This document shows, piece after piece, positions 45,157 to 56,787 of a stretch of DNA of 64,000 nucleotides (its first letter is position 1; each line of letters starts with the position of its first letter). The notes beneath the pieces were generated by a model. The model had not been told where the DNA came from, ran no database searches, and was given only the letters and a program-made list of their open reading frames with translations. Made by a program: the position numbers and the translations under genes. Source of the stretch: Brachybacterium sacelli (GTDB lineage Bacteria > Actinomycetota > Actinomycetes > Actinomycetales > Dermabacteraceae); assembly GCF_017876545.1 (NCBI RefSeq), contig NZ_JAGIOD010000001.1:2914001-2978000 (forward strand). Direction: 5' to 3'.

Positions 45157-45245
45157 CGCTGACTCCGCGAAGAGAGCACGTCGAGATGACGCGGACTCCC
45201 CTGCGGATCGGGTAGGTCGGTGCCTCGACGCCAGTAGCCGAGGTC

Positions 45246-46462
45246 TCATCCCGCCGCTGATCTACTCCCGGTACCTCTCGGGGGTCTGGGAGCGGCAGTG
45301 GCAGGAGGTCAGCCCCCAGTACGACAAGGAGCGCTATCTGCGGGATCTCATCGTGCGCCAGCGCTCGGCGACGGAGCTGGCCGGGCTCGGCACCTCCGAG
45401 CGCGTCGGAGAGATGGTCGCCGCGCGCTGGCGCGTCATCGACTCCATCATGGCCAAGGCCCCCCGCCCCGAGGCGTTGGGGAACGCCGCCAGCGGGATCG
45501 TCTCGGCGGCCCTGCTCGGCGGGGCGATCCTCGCGGTGGTGGTCGGCGCGCAGTTCGAGTCACCGGCGGTGGCCGGCATCTACGGCGTGATGGCGGCGAT
45601 GACCGCCGCCGCCGGAGCCGGGCTGAACGCCGGGCTCGCGATCGAGAACCTCCCTCTCACCCGAGGTCTCCACGAGTTCCTCGCCGTCGGCCGACCGAGC
45701 AGGACGCACCCCGCCGCTGGGGTGGTCCAGCAGATCCGAGCTGACCACCTCACGCATCGCTACAGCGGCCGTGACCGCGACGCCATCACCGACGTGAGCA
45801 TCGCGGCGCGGCGCGGCGAGGTGGTCGCGCTGGTCGGAGTCAACGGGGCCGGCAAGACCACCACGGTCAATGCGCTGCTCGGTCTGGTGACCCCGCAGGC
45901 CGGCGAGGTCCTGCTCGACGGAGCGACCCGGGCCGAGCTCGGCGAGGCGGAGTGGCTGTCGCGTTTCGGGCTGCTGACCCAGTAGTTCGGACGCTTCGAG
46001 CTGACGGTGCGCGAGGCGGTGCGCCTGGGATCCCCCCGCGAGGACGTGACGGACGCGGAGGTCTGGGACGCGCTGCGCTCCGCCCATGCGGCGGACATGG
46101 TCGCGGCCATGCCGGAGGGTCTGGATCAACAGCTCGGGGAGCAGTGGGGTGGGGTCGGCATCTCCGGGGGCCAGTGGCAGCGGCTGGCCCTCGCGCGGAT
46201 CTACCTCCGCGACGCCCCGATCTGGGTGCTGGACGAGCCGACGTCGGCGATCGACGCGGAGGCCGAGCAGGAGATCTTCCACGAGCTGCAGCGCACGAAG
46301 CACGGTCGGATCACCGTCGTCGTCTCGCACCGGGCATAGACGCTCAAGGAGATGGACCGGATCTACGTCGTCGACGAGGGTCGGGTCCTCGAGCAGGGGA
46401 GCTACGAGGACCTGCTCGTCCAGGACGGCAGGTTCGCGGCCATCTTCGCCGAGCAGAGGTGA
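45246..46462 (+). pseudogene. 5'-truncated ABC exporter with two in-frame amber stops
   Basis: One reading frame encodes the later membrane-domain part and the whole nucleotide-binding domain of an ABC half-transporter. About 150-180 N-terminal residues are missing; homology begins near LIPPLIYSRYLSG. Walker A is GVNGAGKTT, signature GISGGQWQRLALAR, Walker B IWVLDEPTSAID. TAG codons interrupt it at 45983-45985 (between LLTQ and FGRFELTVREA, near the Q-loop) and 46337-46339 (after VVVSHRA, the H-loop, where Trp is usual). The frame is otherwise undamaged. TAG is a normal stop here (lgt, uvrB), so suppression is unlikely. The gene cannot make a functional transporter. Confidence 0.85.
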
Positions 46463-46509
46463 GAGACCCTGCGCTTGACGCCGCGGGCGCCGTGCTTGAA
46501 GGTCACCGC

Positions 46510-47019
46510 ATGACGATCACCGTGGAACCCCTCCGAGTCGAGGACGCCGGGGCGATGGTCGCCGCGGAGGACGAGGAGACGATCCGCCGGCTCACCGGAG
46601 GGCGCAGCACGATCGAGGGCACGCGCGAGTACGTGCGTCGCCTCGCGGAGAACGCCCTCGCCGGCAGCACCAAGCGCGCCTTCACGATCCGGGTCGACGG
46701 CGAGTGCGTGGGCTCGATCGACCACGACGCCGACCCGCAGGACGGCATCGGGCCCGGTGACGTGAACATCGCCTACGTCCTCGCCCCGTGGCTGCGAGGA
46801 CGCGGGATCACCGCCCGTGCCGTCGAGCTGCTCTGCGCCGAGCTGAGTAGGCGGGGTGCGGGGGAGCGCGCCGTGATCCGCTGCGAGGCCGACAACCTCG
46901 CTTCGGTGCGGGTCGCCGAGAAGGCCGGATTCGCCTACGTGCGGGACGTGCTCGGTACCAGCGAGGACGACGAGCGCAGCAGTCCCGTGCGCCACCGCGT
47001 GTACGTCCGGGCGCTCTGA
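46510..47019 (+). CDS. GNAT-family N-acetyltransferase
   Basis: 169 residues of the RimJ/RimL-like GNAT type. It opens MTITVEPLRVEDAGAMVAAE; the acetyl-CoA loop is in APWLRGRGITARAVELL, with RCEADNLASVRVAEKAGF, the typical final helix, after it. The substrate is unknown. GAAGGTC (46497-46503) is a suitable ribosome site for ATG 46510; open frame upstream runs through the ABC pseudogene in another phase and is not real. Its last 85 bases overlap the convergent PAP2 gene. Confidence 0.87.
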   Translation: MTITVEPLRVEDAGAMVAAEDEETIRRLTGGRSTIEGTREYVRRLAENALAGSTKRAFTIRVDGECVGSIDHDADPQDGIGPGDVNIAYVLAPWLRGRGITARAVELLCAELSRRGAGERAVIRCEADNLASVRVAEKAGFAYVRDVLGTSEDDERSSPVRHRVYVRAL

Positions 47020-47732
47020 GCCCGCTCGAGGATGCCGCGGTGATCGCCGGGCGGACGGCGCCCGGCCGGTGTGCGCTCGAGCAGCGGGACGCGGTGGGAC
47101 GCCTCGAGACCGCGCTGGACCATGGGAGCGCCCCACCTGGTCACGAGCAGGACGACGAGCGCTCCCAGCACGGCGCCGGCGAGGACGTCGTGCGGGTAAT
47201 GGACCCCGACGAGGACTCGGCTGAGGGCGATGAGCCCGGCGAGCGGGAGCGCACCGAAGGCCAGGCGGGCGGACATCACCGCCACCGCCACCGCGATCGC
47301 GGCCGAGATGGTCGCGTGGTTGCTGGGCCAGGACCAGTCCGCGGCGTCCGGGCAGGCCGTGATCGTCTCGACCGCGAAGTTCCGGCACGGCCGCAGCTCG
47401 GCCACGAGCACCTTGATCGTCTCGCTGGCCAGATACGCGAGGACCACGCCTGCTCCGGCCGCGAGCCCCCGGGCCAGCGCGGGCGGACCCTGGCGGCGCG
47501 CGTGCAGGATCGCGATCCCGAACATCACCATCAGGCCGAGGATCCCGTGCTCGGAGATGCCGGCGATCCCGGTGCGGACGGCAGAGGGCAGCTCGGCGGC
47601 TGCTGCGACGGCGCCACGGTAGGTCATCCCGCGCACGAGCAGCAGGGCGAGGACCGCCGTCCCGGCGAGGAGGAGCACCGCCCCGAGCAGCAGGAGCGGG
47701 TGGGAGGTGGCGGGGGAGCGTCGATGTCGCAT
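46935..47732 (-). CDS. PAP2-superfamily phosphatase
   Basis: 265 residues, about six membrane helices. The three phosphatase signature motifs are visible: KVLVAELRP (KxxxxxxRP), WPSNHATIS (PSxH) and SRVLVGVHYPHD (SRxxxxxHxxxD). Likely dephosphorylates a lipid or isoprenoid phosphate at the membrane; undecaprenyl-pyrophosphate recycling is one possibility. ATG 47732 chosen because the membrane segment follows MRHRRS; the only Shine-Dalgarno-like GGAGGG abuts the ATG, while TGTGCT lies six bases upstream, compatible with leaderless translation. Confidence 0.85.
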   Translation of the reverse strand: MRHRRSPATSHPLLLLGAVLLLAGTAVLALLLVRGMTYRGAVAAAAELPSAVRTGIAGISEHGILGLMVMFGIAILHARRQGPPALARGLAAGAGVVLAYLASETIKVLVAELRPCRNFAVETITACPDAADWSWPSNHATISAAIAVAVAVMSARLAFGALPLAGLIALSRVLVGVHYPHDVLAGAVLGALVVLLVTRWGAPMVQRGLEASHRVPLLERTPAGRRPPGDHRGILERAQSARTYTRWRTGLLRSSSSLVPSTSRT

Positions 47733-47946
47733 CCCTCCAGCACAGCAGGCCCGCTCCCGCGGCGTCGTCCGCCCACGGGCGGAGATCGCCCGGGCCACCC
47801 AGGCCGTGGGCGCGGGCGGTGGCATGAGTTCGCGGTACCGCCTCTCGTCGGACGGGAACACGACGTTCGTCGACGCTGCGCGGCACCGTGCCCGATACAG
47901 TCGGCCGCACGAAGAGACCGGAACCTTCTGAGGAGCACCACCACCG

Positions 47947-48435
47947 ATGACCACGTCGCGACGCACCAGGATCATCTCCTACGTTGTCGGAGGTACGGCC
48001 GCAGCGGCCCTCGGTGCCGTGCCGCTGCACCGCCTGCCGCGGCCGATCCGGATCGGCTACGTCCTCGCCCCCGCGGTGCTCACCATGGGCGTCACCCTCT
48101 TCAGCCTGCGCGCGCGGGATACCGGTGCGGTCGCCGCACCGGGCGCCGGGAACGAACCCGAGGACACCGGGACGACGAACTCCGAGGAGGACGGGCATCC
48201 GGAGCCATGGGTCGGCCGGATCGGCCTGTCACTCGCCCTGGGCGCCGTGCTCGCCGGCGCGGGCGCTGCCTGGATCCGGATCGACCACCGGCTCGAGACG
48301 GCCCTGCGCTCCCGAGGGGTCGCGGCGCCGCGCCTGGTCCTGGGACTTGCCACCGGGGCTCTCACCGTCGCCGTCACCGCCCTCGAGCAGGAGAGCGGGA
48401 AGGATCCGCTCACTTCGTCGGCGAGCGCTCCGTGA
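47947..48435 (+). CDS. Small membrane protein of unknown function
   Basis: 162 residues: a basic start (MTTSRRTR), two hydrophobic segments (about 9-25 and 36-54), an acidic linker rich in Glu/Asp/Thr, and two further segments (about 92-108 and 127-143). No family recognised. GAGGAG at 47930-47935 serves ATG 47947. TACAGT at 47895-47900 might be a -10. Its end overlaps the convergent polymerase gene by 26 bases. Confidence 0.65.
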   Translation: MTTSRRTRIISYVVGGTAAAALGAVPLHRLPRPIRIGYVLAPAVLTMGVTLFSLRARDTGAVAAPGAGNEPEDTGTTNSEEDGHPEPWVGRIGLSLALGAVLAGAGAAWIRIDHRLETALRSRGVAAPRLVLGLATGALTVAVTALEQESGKDPLTSSASAP

Positions 48436-50170
48436 TCGTCAGGTCCAGCGGGAAATCGACGACGCTGCCGGGGAACAGCAGGCGCCCGGCCGCGTCGGCG
48501 GAGGAGAGGATCGCGGAGGCGGCCGCCTCGGCCTGAGCGGCGGGTGCATGCACGATCACCTCGTCGTGCAGGAAGAAGACCAGGTGCGCTCGCGCGGCGA
48601 ACACCGGTCCGGAGGCCGTCGCCGCATCCGTCTCGGGGACCGGCTCGAAGCGCGCCAGGGCCAGGCGCAGCGCCGCGAGCCAGGACAGTGCCCACTCCGC
48701 CGCTGTGCCCTGCACGACGAAGTTGCGGGTGAAGCGCCCCCGGTCCCGGGCCGCGCGGCGCGCACGCTCCTGCTCCCGCGCCGCGGCATCGGGGAGGTTC
48801 GCGCCGGTCTGCGCCCGCGTCCACTCCGCCTCCGGGGCGGGGGAGGAGCGGCCCAGCCAGGTCGAGACGGTCCCTCCGCGCTCACCGGTGGCGGCGGCGT
48901 CGTCGACCAGCCGCATCGCCTCGGGGAAGTTCCGCCGAAGCCGCGGCACCACCCGGCCGCTGTCCCCCGTGGTCCCGCCGTACAGCGCGCCGAGCACGCC
49001 CACCTTCGCCTCCTGCCGGGTCTCGACCACCCCGGCGTCGACGATGCCCGAGTAGAGGTCCCGGTCCGCCCCGGCCTCGGCCATCGCGCGGTCGCCGGAC
49101 ATCGCGGCCAGCACTCGCGGCTCCAGCTGGGACACGTCGGCGCTGACCAGGCGCCAGCCGGCATCGGCCCGCAGCGCCGGGCGCAGCTGGCGAGGGATCT
49201 GCAGCGCCCCGCCGCCGCTCGCGGCCCAGCGTCCCGTGACCACCCCTCCCGGGACGTAGACGGGACGGTACCGGCCCTCCTCGACCCATTCCTCGAGCCA
49301 GGCCCAGCCGTTGGCGGCGAGCAGGCGGGACATCTTCTTGTAGCGCAGCAGCGGGTCGATCGCCGGGTGGTCGTGCTCCATCAGCTCCCACTGCGAGGTG
49401 GACTCGACGTCGATCTCCGCCCGGTGCAGAGCGCGCAGCAGTTTCGGCGGGGAGTCGATGCCCAGCATCGGGTCGCCGAGCGCGGTCCTCACCTCCGCGG
49501 CGGCCTCGGCCATCCGCGACGGGGTCTGGCCGGTGCCTGGCCGGGGCCCGAGGGCCTCGGTGAGGATCCGGTCGTGCTCGGCGACGTCCCAGGGGATCCC
49601 GGCGGCGTGCAGCTCGGCGGCCACCAGGGCCCCGGCGGACTCCGCCGCCAGCAGCAGCCGGAGCCTGCCCGGATCCGCGGCGCCGTCGGTGGCGGTGCGC
49701 TGCCGCGCGAACTCCGCCCGTGCCTCCTCGAGAGCGTGCGGCACCCCGCCGCTGCGCGAGGAGTCGTCGAGGTCGAACAGCGTCGCGCCCCGAGCGGGTT
49801 CCTCGAGCGCCTGATCGATCGGGGCGTCCCAGGCCGTCGCCTCGCGAAGGCGGCCTGCGTCACCCACCAGCTGCGAGTGGCGCAGGATCACGTGGATCAG
49901 ACGCAGGTCGTGGCACCGGGAGACCGTCACCCCGGCGGCCAGCAGCCTCGGGTACCAGGTCGCGGTGTCGCTCCACACCCAGCGCGGCCCGGCCTCTTCC
50001 TCGGCGTGCCGGACGTGCTCGGGCCACTGCGCCGACGGGACGTCCCGCGTCTCGAGCTCGCTCCCGTCGGCGTCGAGCTCGACCACGGTCACCGCTTCGC
50101 GCGTGCCGCGGCCCACGAGGCACCACGCGGGAGTCCGACGCGTCGTCCCCTGCTGCGCGGTGGTGGTCAC
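48410..50170 (-). CDS. PolA-like bifunctional 3'-5' exonuclease/DNA polymerase
   Basis: 586 residues, a second family-A polymerase lacking the 5'-nuclease domain. The C-terminal polymerase half retains motif A as SADVSQLEPRVLAAMSGD, motif B around RQEAKVGVLGALYGG and motif C FLHDEVIVH, so the metal-binding acids are kept. The N-terminal region takes the place of the exonuclease domain, but I see no clear DxE, so proofreading is uncertain. Such enzymes are widespread in actinobacteria; their role (probably repair) is poorly known. GTG start with TACGGT six bases upstream and no ribosome site. Confidence 0.88.
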   Translation of the reverse strand: MTTTAQQGTTRRTPAWCLVGRGTREAVTVVELDADGSELETRDVPSAQWPEHVRHAEEEAGPRWVWSDTATWYPRLLAAGVTVSRCHDLRLIHVILRHSQLVGDAGRLREATAWDAPIDQALEEPARGATLFDLDDSSRSGGVPHALEEARAEFARQRTATDGAADPGRLRLLLAAESAGALVAAELHAAGIPWDVAEHDRILTEALGPRPGTGQTPSRMAEAAAEVRTALGDPMLGIDSPPKLLRALHRAEIDVESTSQWELMEHDHPAIDPLLRYKKMSRLLAANGWAWLEEWVEEGRYRPVYVPGGVVTGRWAASGGGALQIPRQLRPALRADAGWRLVSADVSQLEPRVLAAMSGDRAMAEAGADRDLYSGIVDAGVVETRQEAKVGVLGALYGGTTGDSGRVVPRLRRNFPEAMRLVDDAAATGERGGTVSTWLGRSSPAPEAEWTRAQTGANLPDAAAREQERARRAARDRGRFTRNFVVQGTAAEWALSWLAALRLALARFEPVPETDAATASGPVFAARAHLVFFLHDEVIVHAPAAQAEAAASAILSSADAAGRLLFPGSVVDFPLDLTITERSPTK

Positions 50171-50176
50171 GGGGCC

Positions 50177-50182
50177 ACCGTA
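50177..50182 (-). promoter_or_regulatory. Leaderless -10 candidate, PolA-like gene
   Basis: TACGGT on the - strand, six-base spacer (GGCCCC) to GTG 50170. Confidence 0.55.
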
Positions 50183-50266
50183 CTGCGCGGCACGGCGCCG
50201 ACCGAGGGCGCGGCGGAGCGGAGCGGCGCGCTCATGGCCGCCGGGGGTCCGGCGGCGCGTGCGGAG

Positions 50267-50956
50267 TCACCAGCCGCGCTCGCGCCACTGCGGCAGGGAG
50301 GGTCGCTCGGCCCCGAGGGTGGTGTCGTCCCCGTGCCCCGGGTAGACCCAGGTCTCGTCCGGAAGACGGTCGAAGACGCGCTGGGTGATGTCGTCGATCA
50401 GCTGGGCGAAGCGCTGCGGATCCGAGTCCGTGTTGCCCACCCCTCCGGGGAACAGCGAGTCCCCGGTGAACAGGTGGTGGGTCTCGGCCCCTTCGTCATC
50501 GATGCCCTGCCACAGCACCGCGACGGAGCCCGGTGTGTGCCCGCGCAGCGCGATGATCTCGACCCGCTGCTCTCCGAACTCGACCACGTCCTGATGGGAG
50601 AGGGGGAGATCGATCCTGGTCATGATCGTCTCGGCGTCCGGCGCACCGGCCGCGGTGCGGGCCTCGGTGGCGGCGGCCAGCTCCGCCAGCGCCCCGATGT
50701 GATCGTGATGGTTGTGCGTGGTGACGATGAGGTCCAGCCGCTCCTGCTCCGACCCCTCGGCGACCAGGCGGCGCAGCCGCTCCGGCTCGGCGGCCGCGTC
50801 GATCAGCAGCTGCGCCCCCGTCGACCGACAGGTCAGCAGATAGGCGTTGTTGTCCATCGATCCCACGGAGGCCTTGCGGATCTGCAGTCCGGGCAGAGTG
50901 CGCAGGGCACTGTCACCATGGGGTTCGGCATGTCCGGTGTACTCGTTCTCAGTCAT
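50267..50956 (-). CDS. MBL-fold hydrolase (glyoxalase II-like)
   Basis: 229 residues of the metallo-beta-lactamase superfamily. Metal motif THNHHDHIG (HxHxDH), later [22 protein letters not shown] and YPGHGDDTT supply the remaining ligands in the glyoxalase II-like order. Natural substrate not predictable; hydroxyacylglutathione itself is unlikely because actinobacteria use mycothiol. ATG 50956 fits the domain start; the same frame is open much further upstream but only antisense to uvrA. CATACT lies six bases before the ATG, and a LexA-type box 30 bases before it is shared with uvrA. Confidence 0.87.
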   Translation of the reverse strand: MTENEYTGHAEPHGDSALRTLPGLQIRKASVGSMDNNAYLLTCRSTGAQLLIDAAAEPERLRRLVAEGSEQERLDLIVTTHNHHDHIGALAELAAATEARTAAGAPDAETIMTRIDLPLSHQDVVEFGEQRVEIIALRGHTPGSVAVLWQGIDDEGAETHHLFTGDSLFPGGVGNTDSDPQRFAQLIDDITQRVFDRLPDETWVYPGHGDDTTLGAERPSLPQWRERGW

Positions 50957-50962
50957 GCCCCC

Positions 50963-50968
50963 AGTATG
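50963..50968 (-). promoter_or_regulatory. Leaderless -10 candidate, MBL gene
   Basis: CATACT on the - strand, six-base spacer to ATG 50956. A -35 placed 17 bases upstream would fall at 50986-50991, inside the LexA-type box. Confidence 0.45.
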
Positions 50969-50985
50969 TCGCGTCCGTCTCGTGG

Positions 50986-50999
50986 CGAACAGCTGTTCG
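50986..50999. promoter_or_regulatory. LexA-type SOS box in the uvrA/MBL divergent promoter
   Basis: CGAAC-AGCT-GTTCG is a perfect palindrome matching the actinobacterial LexA operator core (CGAAC N4 GTTCG). It covers the -35 position relative to the uvrA -10 at 51017-51022, so a bound repressor would block uvrA and probably the divergent MBL gene. lexA itself is not in the window. Confidence 0.8.
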
Positions 51000-51016
51000 A
51001 ACGTCGGTCCCGCTCG

Positions 51017-51022
51017 TAGGAT
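51017..51022 (+). promoter_or_regulatory. Leaderless -10 candidate, uvrA
   Basis: TAGGAT with a six-base spacer (GTCCGG) to GTG 51029 and no Shine-Dalgarno. Confidence 0.55.
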
Positions 51023-51028
51023 GTCCGG

Positions 51029-53896
<2,868 letters not shown>

Positions 53897-53909
53897 GGAC
53901 CGAGTCGTC

Positions 53910-55850
53910 ATGGCAGATCCCTCCACCTACCGCCCCGCCACCGGTTCCATTCCCACCCGGCCGGGGGTGTACCGCTTCCGTGACGAGCACGGACGGGTCA
54001 TCTACGTCGGGAAGGCGAAGAACCTCCGCCAGCGCCTGGTCAACTATTTCCAGGACCTCACGGTGCTGCACGAGCGCACCCGGCGCATGGTCACGACCGC
54101 CGCGGGTGTGGAGTGGACGGTGGTGGGCACGGAGGTCGAGGCGCTCACCCTCGAGTACACGTGGATCAAGGAGTTCGACCCGCGGTTCAACGTCAAGTTC
54201 CGCGACGACAAGTCCTATCCCTATCTGGTGCTCACGATGGGGGAGAAGGTGCCGCGGGTGCACATCACCCGTCGTCCCCGCGCCAAGGGCGACCGGACCT
54301 TCGGGCCCTACCCGCAGGTCGGGGCGATCCGCGAGACCCTCGATCTGATGCTGCGGGTGTTCCCGATCCGCTCCTGCACGCCCGGGGTCTACCGCCGCGC
54401 CGAGCGTTCCGGGCGCCCCTGCCTGCTGGGCTTCATCGGCAAGTGCGCCGCACCCTGCGTCGGCGACATCTCCGTGGACGACCATCGTCGCCTCGCCGAG
54501 CAGTTCGCGGACTTCATGGCCGGCAACACCGCCACCTACACCCGCCGGATCGAGAAGCAGATGCGGGAGGCCGCCGCGGCGATGGACTACGAGACCGCCG
54601 CCGGCCTGCGCGACGACCTCGAGGCCCTGGACAAGGTGATGGAGAAGAACTCGGTGGTGCTCTCGGACGCCACCGACGCCGATCTGGTGGGACTGGCCCA
54701 GGACGAGCTCGAGGCCTCCGTGCAGGTTTTCCACGTGCGCGGCGGCCGGATCCGGGGCCAGCGCGGCTGGACCGCCGAGATCCTCGACGACTCCACCGCG
54801 CCCGATCTCGTCGAGCGCGCCCTGACCACTCTGTACACCGAGGGGCAAGCCCCCAAGGAGGTGCTGGTCCCCGTCCAGCCCACCAACCGCGACCAGGTGC
54901 TCGAGCTGATCGGCCGGCCTGTCGATCTGCGCATCCCGCAGCGCGGGGAGAAGAAGGACCTGCTGGCCACCGTCACCGAGAACGCGGCCGAGGCGCTGCG
55001 GCTGCACCGGCTCAAGCGCACCGGCGACCTCACCGCCCGCACCAGGGCGCTCGAGGACCTGGGGGAGGCGCTCGGCCTGGCCGAGCCCCCGCTGCGCATC
55101 GAATGCTTCGACATCTCCCATTCCCAGGGCACGAACGTGGTCGGCTCCCAGGTGGTCTTCGAGGACGGGCTGCCGAAGAAGAGCGAGTACCGCCGCTACT
55201 CTGTCAGCGGCGCGGCGGCCCGCGACGACACCGCCTCGATGCATGACGTGCTCACACGGCGGCTCAAGCATCACCTCGACCCGCCCGAGAAGACCGAGGA
55301 GGAGTCGAGGCGTTTCGCCTACCCGCCCTCGCTGATCCTGGTCGACGGCGGCCCCCCGCAGGTCGCCGCCGCACAGCGGGTCCTCGACGAGCTCGGGATC
55401 ACCGACATCGCCCTGGCGGGCATCGCCAAGCGGCTCGAGGAGATCTGGCTGCCCGGGGACGACTACCCGGTGATCCTGCCGCGCACCAGCGAGGCCCTGT
55501 TCCTGGTGCAGCGCCTGCGGGACGAGGCCCATCGCTTCGCGATCACGTACCACCGCTCCAAGCGGGGCCGGGCCATGCAGGCCAGCGCGCTCGACGGTGT
55601 CCCCGGCCTGGGTCCGGCGCGGCGTCGTACCCTGCTGGATCGCTTCGTGACCGTCTCCGCGATCCGCGAGGCGAGTGAGGAGGAGCTCCAGGAGGTGGAC
55701 GGGATCGGGCCCGCGTTGGCCGCGCAGTTGCTGGCCGCGCTACGATCCGACCAGGCGACGGACACCGGCGCCGCGAGGGACGACAGCGCGGGCGAGGACT
55801 CGCTCGACGTCGCGGTGGACATGGCCACCGGCGAGATTCTCGACCGCTGA
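53910..55850 (+). CDS. uvrC: Excinuclease ABC subunit C
   Basis: Makes both incisions around the lesion in the UvrB complex. 646 residues: GIY-YIG nuclease ([20 protein letters not shown] with [10 protein letters not shown]), a UVR motif ([20 protein letters not shown]), an RNase H-like nuclease ([20 protein letters not shown]), and two C-terminal helix-hairpin-helix motifs ([13 protein letters not shown] and [13 protein letters not shown]). ATG 53910 has GAGGAC at 53895-53900. A short acidic extension follows the last HhH motif. Confidence 0.97.
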   Translation: MADPSTYRPATGSIPTRPGVYRFRDEHGRVIYVGKAKNLRQRLVNYFQDLTVLHERTRRMVTTAAGVEWTVVGTEVEALTLEYTWIKEFDPRFNVKFRDDKSYPYLVLTMGEKVPRVHITRRPRAKGDRTFGPYPQVGAIRETLDLMLRVFPIRSCTPGVYRRAERSGRPCLLGFIGKCAAPCVGDISVDDHRRLAEQFADFMAGNTATYTRRIEKQMREAAAAMDYETAAGLRDDLEALDKVMEKNSVVLSDATDADLVGLAQDELEASVQVFHVRGGRIRGQRGWTAEILDDSTAPDLVERALTTLYTEGQAPKEVLVPVQPTNRDQVLELIGRPVDLRIPQRGEKKDLLATVTENAAEALRLHRLKRTGDLTARTRALEDLGEALGLAEPPLRIECFDISHSQGTNVVGSQVVFEDGLPKKSEYRRYSVSGAAARDDTASMHDVLTRRLKHHLDPPEKTEEESRRFAYPPSLILVDGGPPQVAAAQRVLDELGITDIALAGIAKRLEEIWLPGDDYPVILPRTSEALFLVQRLRDEAHRFAITYHRSKRGRAMQASALDGVPGLGPARRRTLLDRFVTVSAIREASEEELQEVDGIGPALAAQLLAALRSDQATDTGAARDDSAGEDSLDVAVDMATGEILDR

Positions 55851-55890
55851 GTCGACCCCGCGCAGCCCACGACCCTGGAAGGAGCGTCCT

Positions 55891-56787
55891 GTGCAGGACG
55901 AGCCCTCGATGGCACCCCGCTCCGACACGACGGGCGACGTCGTCATCATCACCGGCCTCGCCGGTGCCGGGCGGGAGACCGCCGCGCACGCCCTCGAGGA
56001 CATGGGCTGGTACGTCGTCTACAACATCGCCCCCCAGCTGATCACCACCCTGTACGAGCTGCGCGAGAGCGCCGTCGGCCGCCAGAATCGCTTCGCCGTG
56101 GTCGTCGATCCTCGCTCCGGGCCCTTCTTCTCCGAGCTCTCGGACGTGGTGCCTCAGCTGCGCCGCGCCGATCTGCGGCTGCGCCTGCTGTTCCTCACCG
56201 CCGACGAACCCACGCTGGTGCGCCGCTTCGACTCCGTGCGTCGTCCCCACCCGCTGCAGGGGGACGAGGGGGTGCTCGAGGGGATCCGGCGCGAGCGCGA
56301 GATGCTCGCGCCCTACCGTCGCATGGCCGATCTGGTGGTCGACACCTCTCCGCTGAACGCGCACCAGCTGACCATGAAGATGCGTTCCGTCTTCGGCACC
56401 AGCGAGGAGCAGCGGCTCACCGTGACCATGCTGTCCTTCGGGTTCAAGTACGGGATCCCGCTGGAGGCCGACCACGTCAGCGACGTGCGGTTCATCCCCA
56501 ATCCGTACTGGGTGCCCGAGCTCAAACCCCTGCGCGGCACGGATAAGGAGGTGGCCGACTTCGTCCTCGGGGACGCCAATGCGAAGGAGTTCGTCGAGAA
56601 GTACCTCGAGATGATCACGCCCGTGCTGCGCGGCTACAGCTCCGAGAACAAGCACTTCGCGACGCTCGCCGTCGGCTGCACCGGCGGCAAGCACCGCTCC
56701 GTCGCGGTGGCCGAGAGGATCGGCGACGAGCTGCGGTCGGCCGGATACGCCGTCCGCATCCGTCACCGGGATCTGGGACGCGAATGA
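55891..56787 (+). CDS. rapZ: RapZ/YvcJ-family nucleotide-binding protein
   Basis: 298 residues, first gene of the rapZ-yvcK-whiA cluster. Conserved C-terminal marks are SFGFKYGIPLEADHVSDVRF and GCTGGKHRSVAVAE. The P-loop reads GLAGAGRET, with Glu where Ser is common, and the usual DNLPP after it is YNIAP; nucleotide binding may be altered. Enteric RapZ binds small RNAs; the actinobacterial function is not established. GTG 55891 is favoured by GGAAGGAG (55877-55884). ATGA overlap with yvcK. Confidence 0.92.
   Translation: MQDEPSMAPRSDTTGDVVIITGLAGAGRETAAHALEDMGWYVVYNIAPQLITTLYELRESAVGRQNRFAVVVDPRSGPFFSELSDVVPQLRRADLRLRLLFLTADEPTLVRRFDSVRRPHPLQGDEGVLEGIRREREMLAPYRRMADLVVDTSPLNAHQLTMKMRSVFGTSEEQRLTVTMLSFGFKYGIPLEADHVSDVRFIPNPYWVPELKPLRGTDKEVADFVLGDANAKEFVEKYLEMITPVLRGYSSENKHFATLAVGCTGGKHRSVAVAERIGDELRSAGYAVRIRHRDLGRE

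Noticed and set aside
45983..46339. Recoding of TAG in the ABC gene (suppression or a 21st/22nd amino acid)
   Set aside because: lgt and uvrB, both intact, end in TAG, and the ABC gene also lacks its 5' third, so plain pseudogenisation is simpler.
45952..46509. Longer N-terminus for the GNAT gene
   Set aside because: The extension is out of phase with and inside the ABC pseudogene and has non-conserved Arg/Gly-rich sequence; a ribosome site precedes ATG 46510.
47856..47868. GAAC-N5-GTTC palindrome resembling a LexA box
   Set aside because: The spacer is five bases rather than four and the next gene has no link to DNA damage.
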